Assembly: GCA_023935145.1 (NCBI GenBank)
Contig: CM043699.1
Coordinates: forward strand, 67,868,638-67,932,637
Direction: 5' to 3'
Source: Bretschneidera sinensis
Taxonomy: Eukaryota; Streptophyta; Magnoliopsida; Brassicales; Akaniaceae
DNA length: 64,000 nt
Shown in pieces: positions 55,954-64,000 of this stretch (position 1 is its first letter; every line of letters begins with the position of its first letter). Under the pieces are notes generated by a model, which saw nothing but the letters and a program-made list of their open reading frames with translations, searched no databases and was not told the origin of the DNA. Position numbers and translations under genes: made by a program.

Positions 55954-57573
55954 TTAGTAAACATGCCCAACTAAGTGCTCCACCATCTGATCAATAAATG
56001 GGAATGAAAAATGATCAGGCCTAGTGGCAGCATTCAACTCACAGTAGTCTATACTCACTCTCCCTCCTGACTGAACACGAGTTGGCACCAACTCGTTGTC
56101 CTCATTCTTCACTACCGTTAATTCAGCATGTTTGGGCACGACTTGAATCAGGCTCACCCACTTGCTATCAGAGATGGGATAAATGATCCCTGCCTCTAAC
56201 AGCTTAATATCTTCTACCCTCACAACCTCTTGCATAGCAGGGTTGAGCCTTCTTTGTGGCTCCCTCGATGGCTTGGCATTCTCCTCCAACTGTATCGTGT
56301 GTATTACCAACGAGGGGTTGATTCCTTTGACATCCTCAATAGTCCAGCCTATAGCTTCCTTATGCTCTCTTAAGACGTCCAATAATTTCTCCTCTGGAGC
56401 ATCACCCAAATCTAAAGCTATAATTATAGGCAAAGAATCTGCTGGACCTAGGAACTTATACTTAAGATTGTCCGGTAAAGGCTTAAGTTCCTTCTTGGGG
56501 GGTTCAGGTGCTGTGGTTTCCTCCGTCTCATTGATCTTTAGAGGAGCAGACTCCAAAGTAGCATTTGCTTGCTCAAACAACTTATCTAAGCCCAAATCCT
56601 CTTCAACTTGAGAAATGCATGCCTCCAGGGGGTCCTCAATACGTGATTCATCCATAGTCTCCTCCGTCTCACTGCTCTTCTGAGGATCAGACTCCAAAAT
56701 GGCATTCACTTCCTCTAGTAACTTATCTAAGCCCAAGTCCTCTCCAAAGTGAGCAAAGCATGCCTCCAGGGGATCCTCAAACTCCTCTCCTTTCTTGGGT
56801 GCTTGTAATCTCTCAGGGTAAGGTACTTTAGGTAAAAACGACCTAGGGAGATCCTTAATGATAGGTGTGGCTGTAGATGGCTCAGCATCTCTCTTTTCTT
56901 TGTTGCCACTTTCTTGCCCTTGTATAGAAGTTGATAAATTTTCCACCGCAAACTGTTCCTTTGGGTTAGGATCAGGTTGACTGGGGAACTGTCTTTCCTG
57001 TCCTTCACCCACATAACTTGCGATTTGATCAATTTGACTCTCTAGCTCGGCAATCGCTTGGGTGTTTTCTATGGTTGCACTCATCACTTCACTCATAGAT
57101 TGGCTTGTCGTTTTCATGAAATCATTGAGAGCGTCCTCCAATGACTGTGAAACCGACACTGGCGCTTGAATGGGAGCTTGGTAAGCGGGTGATGGTGCTG
57201 GATAGGCATAACTTGGTATTGATGGAGGAAATTCGGGAGGGTATTGATTATAAGGGGCTCCTCCCTGATTCATCAGTTGGTTCTGGTCCCATGAAAAATT
57301 AGAGTGGTTCCACCACCTTGGATTGTATGTTTCGGAGTAAGATCCATTTGATTCCCAACAATAGTCATTGAAAGCATTCATTTGTTCCATGGGGTACTCG
57401 GCACAAGCCGGCATTGATGGACAATTCTATGCTAGATGCATGGGACTAGCATAGATGGAACAGCTATCAACATTGAATGTGTTGGCAGCATTGAGGGACG
57501 GGCTGGTCATTTTCATGTACTCCTTAATGGTGTCCTCTAAAGACTGTGAAACCGGCGCTGGATTTATCCACAT
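55954..57573 (-). pseudogene. C fused gag C-terminus / RT N-terminus ORF
   Basis: The frame opens at an ATG at 57573, only 66 nt from the PBS, and has a single TAG (57427-57429); 486 codons after it are open. Order: a worn knuckle region, YNPRWWNHSNFSW (the gag hallmark), a proline-rich stretch, a linker, two tandem 46-residue acidic repeats (EDPLEAC..., offset 138 bp at about 56520-56790), then the RT N-terminus ([42 protein letters not shown]) ending at HLVGHVY, before the RT active site. Protease is missing. The fusion stays in frame, which suggests it was translated after the deletions. Confidence 0.85.
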
Positions 57574-57639
57574 AATTTTTTTTTTAAACATAAAAAAATA
57601 AAATCATTTTAGACCAAAAATTTTCACAAACCAAACAAT

Positions 57640-57657
57640 TCCCCGGCAACAGCGCCA
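57640..57657 (-). other. Primer-binding site of C (tRNA-Asp)
   Basis: Minus strand TGGCGCTGTTGCCGGGGA, one base from the tRNA-Asp complement, 6 nt inside the 5' LTR. Confidence 0.92.
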
Positions 57658-57663
57658 AAAACT

Positions 57664-59056
57664 TGTTGTGAGTTTTAAATTACTCGCAAGAGCACGAGTC
57701 GTTTGCAGTATAGCGTTGTGCAAGTGCGAGGTCAAATCCACAGGGAATTGCGTTGTGAAAGTATATTTTCAATATAAACTAACTCTATCTTAACCTAGTT
57801 CCGAATTTCAGATGATAATTTACAAAAGAAATTAAAATTAAACTAAATTGATTTTTAAAAACTAATAATTAAAACACTAAGGTTTCCAAATCCACCCCAC
57901 CGAAGTTAAGCATATATGTTCTAAAAATATAGCCTATCAAAACATTCCATGAATCCAACAATAAGACAAAAAACAAAGAATATCCCAACTAAATCAAAAG
58001 CATCCAATGTATCCACTCTCAACAAATCACAAAGGAAATCCAATTTAATCGAAAAGCATTCAATGTATCCATCAGATGAAACACAAGGAATATCCAATAG
58101 ACAATTTAAACTCAATCAATTATAAGATTAACTCAAATAATTGACAGAACATTTATACTAAAAATTGTTAGATTTGTACAAGCAAATCTGAACTACTACG
58201 CCAAACAATGGCGGGGCTTCATCTTCAACCTTAGCTGAAGAGTCTAGCCGCTCATAACTATGAAACTACAATTCATAATAAAAGTACTAAACATTTAAAC
58301 TAAAACAACTAAATGTAAAGAAATAAATAAATAACTTTACATGGGAGAAATTCCACTCGCTGACGGGCGGTGCTTCCCCTCGTGGTGACAAAGCCTTCGA
58401 GATCCACCAGAATGCTAGCGGACGTCCACCGGTAAACACCAAAGTGGCTCAGGAATTGTACATTAAAGATGAAGTGAAGAAGGGCTTATATAGGGAAATA
58501 TCACAAGTGCAATATGCTTCCAATCCGATGTGGGATACTGCAGATTCCAGTTTTTGCTCTTTGACCTTTGTCTACTAAAACTGCCATAACTTTCTCTAGA
58601 AAAATCATTTTATTGATCCGTAAAATTTCTCAGAAAATAGACATCGGGATCTTTCCAAAAATATATGGCTCATCTCGTGGTTCTTCCTGAATCAATACAG
58701 TTAAATCCTCAAAAATGGCTGATCTGTCACGCTGAAATCATGCACAGCCTGACCTTTGTCTACTAAAAGTGCCATAACTTTCTCTAGAAAAATTATTTTA
58801 TTGATCCGTAAAATTCCTCAGAAAATAGACATCCGGATCTTTCCAAGAATATATGGCTCATCTTCTGGTTCTTCCTAAATCAATACAGTTTTATCCTCAA
58901 AAATAGATGATCTGCACGAGCAATTCTGGCAATTTAGTGAAACTTCTTTCTAAGCTTGTAAACCTGTAAAACAACGAAAACAACTCAAAGTAACAAATTT
59001 CTAAGCTAACAAATTTAAATTAAAGGGCTAAAATATGCAATATTTGGCACTCATCA
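57664..59056 (-). repeat. 5' LTR of C
   Basis: 1,393 bp, the same length as its partner. Two ~189-bp modules are at 58560-58920. The start block TGATGAGTGCCAAATATTGC (minus) is shared with L1. Confidence 0.94.
58485..58536 (-). promoter_or_regulatory. snRNA-type promoter in C 5' LTR: USE + 33 nt + TATA
   Basis: Minus strand ATCCCACATCG at 58526-58536 and TATATAAG at 58485-58492, 33 nt between them. As the 5' LTR of the element, this is the copy that would drive transcription. Confidence 0.75.
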
Positions 59057-59061
59057 TGTGG

Positions 59062-59559
59062 GTTAAATCTTCTTTGAGCATCTCGAGCGGGCCTTGCTTC
59101 TTCTTCAAGGTAAATACTATGCATGCATTTTGCTGGACTTATCCCCTTAATGTCAGCAATGGTCCACCAAATGGCAGATCTATGCTCCCTAAGAACTCTT
59201 AACAGCTTTTCTTCTTCTCCACTACTCAAGTTAGCAGCTACAATCATAGGTAAAGTCTTCTTTTCTCCCAAAGAGGCATATGTTAAATGCTCGGGTAGCT
59301 GCTTTTGTTCCAATGTTGGTGCCTGGACAATAGAAGGCAGAAGAGTAGCATTAGTAGGTGTGAGAGCTTCAAATGGAGGAGTATACTTACTAAAGTGTTT
59401 TGGAGAGGTCTCAAGGAGTTGCACAGCTATGATGATGTCATTAGTAACATCTTCAGGTTCATGCTCAATCTCTTCCTTCGTGATGCTATGGGTGATGGTA
59501 GTCTCCAATGGATCAATGTGTTGGACCTGAAAAGCTTGCTCAACAAAGTTTTGCATCAT
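59062..59559 (-). pseudogene. B pre-RT linker and RT N-terminus (split by C)
   Basis: It contains the linker (VQHIDPLETTITHS) and the RT N-terminal extension (LPEHLTYASLGE, LPMIVAANLS, LLRVLREHRSAIWWTIADIKGISP). The frame reaches 59062 and is in phase with 53289 once C and one TSD copy are removed. A one-base frameshift near 59560 separates it from the protease frame. Confidence 0.9.
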
Positions 59560-60341
59560 ACAACATTAAAGCATTCCAAGTCATCTTGAGAAAGTTTCAT
59601 TGCATCAAATATTTTAAACTCTATTTTCTCACCATTGATTTTCATACTCACTATACCCTTCTTCACACAAATCTTAGTGTCAGCAGTTCTCATGAAGGGT
59701 CTCCCTAATATGATGGAAAACGGCAATGGCATAGGGCATTCTTCTATGTCTAATACAATGAAATCAGCAGGTAAGATGAACTCACCAACCTTTACTAGGA
59801 CGTCCTCGAGAATACCCCTAGATCTTTTAATACTCTTATCTACCAATTGTATGGTAATAGAAGTCGGTTGTAGCTCCCCCAAACCTAGGGTTTCGAATAC
59901 CGTGTAAGGTAGTAAGTTTACCCCCGCTCCTAGGTCTAGTAAGGCTTTGTCAAACAGCTGATCACCTATTCTATAGGGAATAGTAAAACTACCCGGATCT
60001 TTTAGTTTTGGTGGGAGTTTTCTTAGTAGTACAGCACTTACTTCTCCAGTTAATGCTACAGTCTCATGTTCTTGAAATTTTATTTTATGAGTGCAACAAT
60101 CTTTTAGGAACTTAGCATAGGCAGGTATTTGGTGAATTGCATCTAGTAATGGAATATTAATTTCAACTTTCCGCAAGGTTTCAAAAATATCAAGTAGTTT
60201 ATTGTCTTTCTTTTGTTTTACTAACCTTTGCAGGAAGGGTGGTGTATTCACCTTCTCCATCTCACTTACCCTTGATGCCGATGGTGTCTCTTTAGATGCT
60301 ACTGCAGACTCATTAGACCCTATCATTTTTCCATTTCTCAA
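59556..60341 (-). pseudogene. B gag-pro: protease part
   Basis: It is in phase with gag. The conserved lead-in (FLQRLVKQKKDNKLLDIF, AIHQIPAYAKFLKD) is followed by the retropepsin site LLDLGAGVNLLPY at about 59909-59940; D-L-G-A is the usual form in Athila. The flap-to-end part (LPADFIVLDIEE, ILGRPFM) is intact. It ends in frame at 59556 after a shift relative to RT. Confidence 0.9.
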
Positions 60342-61650
60342 GGTTGTGACAGCCTTTAGTTGTTGATGCCCCCTAGGGTTGGGTAGTGTTTGAGCTGGGA
60401 GTTCTCCTTGCTTTCTACTACTGAGCTCTTTAGCTAGTTATTCCATTTGTACCTCTAGTCTTTGAATTGCTTGCTCATGTGTAGCAGTGGTTTGTCTTTG
60501 CTGAGTCATGAATTGTTCTTGTGACGTCATAAATTGCTGCTACTGAGTGGCCAATTGTCTCACTAGACTTTCGAGGTCGTTCTTCTTTGGTTCGGGAGTA
60601 GCATGAGCAGTGGGCTGGGGGTTTCGTTGTTGTCCTTGATTGTTCTGGTTATTGCTCCATAAGAAATTCGGGTAATTCTACCATCCAGGGTTGTATGTAT
60701 TTGCATAAGGGTTGTTCTTCGATGGATAGTTATTAGGTCGCACATAATTTGCTTGTTCTGTATCTGCAGGTGAATACAAAGGACAAGTATTAGTATTATG
60801 GTCGTATTGGGAACATATTGCACATACCTGGAGTGGGGTGGATGGTAGGCTGGATGAGGCATTTTGAGTAGCCATGGCTTTTACCAATAAGTCTATTTTC
60901 CTTTCCAATGCTGTTATTTGAGGGGAAGATCCTCCATTTAGATTTACCTCATACACACCTTTACCTTTGGTTATATGTCTACCTCGAGAGGAGAACTGCT
61001 GAGTGTGTTCGCTGAGGGTTTCGAAGAGCTCCATCGCTTCTTCACTGCTTTTCTCCATCAACATTCCTCCACAACCTGAATCAACAATACTTTTATTAGT
61101 GTCGTTCAAACCTTCATAAAAGGCTTGTACCAGTTCATCTTGAGGCAGGTTATGGTGTGGGCATTTGAGTAGCAATTCGTTGAAGTGTCCCCATGCTTCG
61201 AAGAAGAGGTCTCCATCTTTTTGTTGGAAGGACTGGATCTCCTTCCTCATTTGCCTCGTCTTTTGGGCTAGGAAAAACTTCCTCAGGAACTTGCTTGCCA
61301 ACTCCTCCCAAGTGTGGATGGAAACTACAGGCAAAGAATTATACCATAGTTTAGCATTATCTTTCAATGAAAAAGGGAACAGAATTAACCTTATTCCTTT
61401 TTGGTCTAGGCCTTGTATGTGCTGGAACTTGCAAAGATCGAAAAATTCTCGGAGGTGCAAGTGTGGATCTTCATTAGGGGTACCCCTAAAATGAGTCAAA
61501 GCATTCAATATTTACGGAGATATGTAATAGTTTCCTGCAGCCTCAAGTTGATATGCAATGCATGATGGTTGATCAATGTTCCGTGGGATGAAGGAGTGCT
61601 TCGTCGGTACTCGTGCAGGTGGCTACTGGTTTTCGAGCTGTTCCACCATT
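60342..61650 (-). pseudogene. B gag with zinc knuckle
   Basis: The long open part 60678-61508 has the Athila gag core (LTHFRGTPNEDPHLHLREF, LFPFSLKDNAKLWYNSLP, SFRGEV-free), QMRKEIQSFQQ, HNLPQDELVQAFYEGL) and a knuckle C-A-I-C-SQYDH-NTNT-C at 60783-60824, followed by NTYNPGW. About four stops occur, one just before residue LTHFRG and three in the glutamine-rich C-terminal part. It is followed in phase by protease. Confidence 0.9.
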
Positions 61651-61841
61651 AGTGTTTCGTTCTCGACTTCTTCTTCGTTCTCCTCAAAGTTGTCCCTAAG
61701 CCTTTGTCGGATGGTCTGCTCAAGTTCGGGATCGAGGGGAAAGACTGTTGGATGTCGGGATCGAAGTCTGTGCATAAATCAGCAAAAACAGTTTCAGTGC
61801 AGCAACTTAACTCTGCTGCTCGGGTAACTCTATGTCCTATT

Positions 61842-61878
61842 TGTGCTCGATCGCATAGAAGGTTGCGATCGATCGCAA
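61842..61878 (-). repeat. CGATCG words in the B leader
   Basis: GTGCTCGATCGCA and the perfect 16-bp palindrome TTGCGATCGATCGCAA (61863-61878) lie between the PBS and gag, about 150 nt downstream of the PBS. Confidence 0.75.
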
Positions 61879-62029
61879 GTATCACAGAAAGTGTGATTTA
61901 GCGTTTGATGTACCTGAAATAGAAATCAAATTGATTAGGTTTTTGATGAAAAACAAAGATGGTAAACAGAAATAAAGTAGTAATAATAATGATTAAACGA
62001 AAGTAATTCTAAAAGAAACTGTAGCGCAA

Positions 62030-62047
62030 TCCCCGGCAACGGCGTCA
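62030..62047 (-). other. Primer-binding site of B (tRNA-Asp)
   Basis: Minus strand TGACGCCGTTGCCGGGGA, one base from the perfect complement of plant tRNA-Asp. It lies 6 nt inside the 5' LTR. Confidence 0.92.
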
Positions 62048-62053
62048 AAAACT

Positions 62054-63413
62054 TGTTGACCGAAAATATACCTAAATAAATAAGCAGATAATCGTACTAG
62101 TTTTACTTGCAAGTGCACAAGGTCAACAGTGTAGTATAGTGTGCGAAAGCAAGATCATCTCCATAGGGATTAGTAAAGTTCGGTTTTAGAATTAGTTTCT
62201 TCTAAGTAAAAAGAAATAAAATAACTGTTGAATGTGATTTGATAATAATAAAGGCATAGAGCTTTGATATCCACCACTAGTCGTACTTTCTAAATTGTAT
62301 AATGTATCAGTGCACTAACCTTATCATGTATACCTAATGGTGGCCAACTTAAGGGTATGGTATCTACTCTTTAAGCTATTGATTTCCCTAAGCAACGAGT
62401 TAGGCATGGTGTCTACTCTAACTCTTTTCTTCCTTAAGGGATTCAGCATGGTATCTGCTTGAGTTGTTCCTTAAGAAAGCATAAGAACTATGGAAATCGA
62501 CAACCACATGAGACCTAGGGCATGGTATCTACTCCCGGTTTCCCATGTTGATTAATCCAAGAATCCGGTGTGGATATCTTTTGTTACTAATGTTAGACCC
62601 AGGACTCGGTCATCCAAATTGATCTAACTAACCAATCCATACCACATGCATACGTTGGCCATACACATACATATGAGGAATTTAAATAAGCATAGGCATT
62701 AATCAAGTTAAACAACATAATAAAGGCTATTGGCAAAGATTTTATCAATGAATAAATATATGAGAAAGCATAACTAGGGCTTCAATCGGGCCCTATAAGA
62801 AAGTTAGTTACACATGCTGTCTAAAATAAACATCATATATAAACTAAATATAAAGAGAAGAATAAACCCGAGAGAAGAAGTGTCAATTCTCTCCCTAAGC
62901 TTTACAACTCCAAGTAAAAGATAAGAGAAGTGTTCTCTAAGTCGTGATCTCAGAAGCGATCTCTCAGAGGTGATAAATTGTGTGTGCTTTACAGGTGTAT
63001 TTATAGGGCTTGAGAAGTCCTAGAAAGCTCATGAGTTCCTAAACTTTCCTAAATTACAAAACTCTCTTATTTCCAAAATAGGGTTCTACAGTTTACTATT
63101 CACGCCCATACATGTGCGCTCGATCGCACGCGTCTTGCGCTCGATAGCAGTGTGCGCTCGATCCTTCTTGTGTGCGCACGATCGCAATGCGCGCTCGATC
63201 GCATTGCATGGTACGATCGATCGTATTTTGTCCAGAGGCTGCTCCAGGAATTCCAGGCTTCTTCCTTTAAGTGACAAAACTACTTCTTTTTCTCCAAGAC
63301 CTATAAACACATGTGAAACACACAAATGAAATAAAATGAACTAAATTAACATAACTAAGGACCTAACAAGTGTAAATAAGGGGGCTTAAATATGAATATT
63401 TAAGCACCTATCA
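62054..63413 (-). repeat. 5' LTR of B
   Basis: 1,360 bp, starting TGTTGACCGAAAATATACC and ending GCACCTATCA. Words at 63108-63235 (CGCTCGATCGCACGCG, CGCGCTCGATCGCA, ACGATCGATCGTA) lie upstream of TATAAATAC (62998-63007, minus). Confidence 0.94.
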
Positions 63414-63418
63414 TCCAC

Positions 63419-63830
63419 ACACCAAATAAGAGGCTAAAACAAGCTGTCCATGTGTGCTTCAGTGTGCCTAGCGCCTTGGCGCTGAACAGGGGGCGGTGAG
63501 GCGCTAGGCAAAGCTCCTTTGCACCACATTCTGGGTGGTGCGGTGCTAGTGGAGGGGTGGTGCAGTGCTGCCCTTTTTTCAAACAGCATCCTTGTTGGGC
63601 GGTGAGGCGCTGGTGAAGGGGCGGTGAGGCACACACTAATGCTGCCCTTCACACAACAATGCACACTACTTTGCTTTGTTGTTTAAGGGTGTGCACACAC
63701 ACCCAAATGGATGCACACACATGTGTGCACTCCTTTAATATGCTGTATTTTAATTTTCCAACCTTGGTTTAGACTTTAACCATCTTTGAACCATGATTAG
63801 ACATGTTTAAACCTTAGACAAATACCAACA
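63419..63830 (-). repeat. 5' LTR of G, outer part
   Basis: It continues the LTR after B and matches 40501-40907. It includes the GC-word cluster at 63465-63660 (GGCGGTGAGGCGCTAGGC, GGTGCGGTGCTAG, GGCGGTGAGGCGCTGG). Confidence 0.92.
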
Positions 63831-63835
63831 TGCAA

Positions 63836-64000
63836 CAAAATGTGGACTTGGCGATTGGAGAAGATGACGCTTTTCCAGTAAGTATCATGGAGGTCCAACT
63901 GATTAAGATGAAGAAGATTATGTATAGCACCATCTTTCTGCACATGTCAGATAGTGTCATAAGGAAGTGCGGAGACTCGGAAGATCCAACTGTCATTTGG
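63836..64000 (+). pseudogene. H gag, continuation to the window edge
   Basis: The frame resumes after the second TGCAA and is open for 55 codons to the end of the window (NVDLAIGEDDAFP; STIFLHMSDSV). It matches D gag at 27364-27530. No inactivating change is visible other than the insertion of G. Confidence 0.85.

Larger units (their letters stand above)
53290..59056 (-). mobile_element. Element C: Athila-type deletion derivative, minus strand
   Basis: LTRs are exactly 1,393 bp each (53290-54682 and 57664-59056). TGTGG flanks it (53285-53289, 59057-59061) inside the pol of B. Over the first 400 bp the LTRs differ at roughly a dozen sites by eye, so it is one of the younger insertions. The internal 3 kb has a tRNA-Asp PBS, one ORF, the conserved post-coding block and PPT. 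The gag core, protease, RT palm, RNase H and integrase are missing, so it must depend on another element. Confidence 0.94.
45850..63413 (-). mobile_element. Element B: Athila-like Ty3/gypsy retrotransposon, minus strand, with C inside pol
   Basis: LTRs are 45850-47210 (1,361 bp, 3') and 62054-63413 (1,360 bp, 5'). TCCAC duplicates flank it (45845-45849, 63414-63418). Minus-strand order: tRNA-Asp PBS, gag, protease, RT, RNase H, integrase, extra ORF, conserved block, PPT. Without C the element is about 11.8 kb, normal for Athila with an extra ORF. It is the least damaged element of the window: one frame covers gag and protease, and one covers RT through integrase once C is taken out. Confidence 0.94.
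39905..63830 (-). mobile_element. Element G: Ty1/copia (Tork-like), minus strand, with B inside its 5' LTR
   Basis: The left (3') LTR is 39905-40907 (1,003 bp). The right (5') LTR is 45257-45849 plus 63419-63830 (1,005 bp after removing B and one TSD). TGCAA at 39900-39904 and 63831-63835 is the target duplication, inside the gag of H. Internal order on the minus strand: PBS, gag, protease, integrase, RT, RNase H, PPT. It is closely related to D in coding sequence but has a different LTR. Confidence 0.93.

Noticed and set aside
1..64000. Endogenous pararetrovirus or other integrated virus
   Set aside because: All RT-bearing regions have LTRs, PBS, PPT and integrase in copia or gypsy order; no movement or coat protein signature was seen.

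Overview
This is plant nuclear repeat DNA, almost certainly from an angiosperm. It is AT-rich and made almost entirely of LTR retrotransposons of both plant superfamilies. The lineage signs are Ty1/copia elements primed by initiator Met-tRNA, Ty3/gypsy elements of Tekay/Del type primed by the same tRNA, and Athila-like Ty3/gypsy elements primed by tRNA-Asp. I see no host gene, rRNA, functional tRNA gene or CRISPR. I do not name a species.

Layout. (1) 1-5304: fragments of a very long LTR family, called K here, in both orientations, plus a TA/CA microsatellite. (2) 5305-9567: a mosaic Athila-type LTR (L1) holding a compact two-LTR insertion (M, 6128-8891, TSD ggtaa). (3) 9568-12954: little recognisable sequence, a possible tRNA-derived SINE and a ~265-bp tandem repeat. 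(4) 12955-36347: the first nest. A 3.2-kb solo K LTR (TSD cttat) contains a minus-strand Ty3/gypsy element F (15044-33489, TSD cttac). The gag of F contains a plus-strand copia element D (19752-32189, TSD catct). The 5' LTR of D contains a gag-only Athila-type element E (19880-26262). (5) 36348-64000: the second nest. A K LTR contains copia element H, which runs off the window. The gag of H is split by minus-strand copia G (39905-63830, TSD tgcaa). An LTR of G is split by minus-strand Athila-like B (45850-63413, TSD tccac). The pol of B is split by the deletion derivative C (53290-59056, TSD tgtgg). Exact TSDs and matching LTR lengths fix this order.

What the elements can do. None looks autonomous. 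B comes closest: its pol from RT to the integrase C-terminus stays in one frame with a few point stops, and it has an extra ORF of about 375 codons (one internal stop) between pol and the 3' LTR. C and E have lost protease and most or all of pol but keep LTRs, PBS, PPT, gag C-terminal sequence and a conserved 43-nt block just after the last stop codon. That is the design of elements mobilised in trans by a relative such as B.

Most interesting signals. (a) The LTRs of C and M carry a perfect plant U-snRNA upstream sequence element, ATCCCACATCG, exactly 33 nt before TATATAAG in all four copies. This is the box and the spacing of RNA polymerase II snRNA promoters. (b) Most LTR families here carry their own cluster of short, GC-rich, often palindromic words near the promoter. 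In B the same CGATCG-type word recurs in both LTRs and at three internal sites. (c) LTR M is a mosaic that pairs the promoter block of C with the R/U5 and outer end of E. All comparisons were made by eye.
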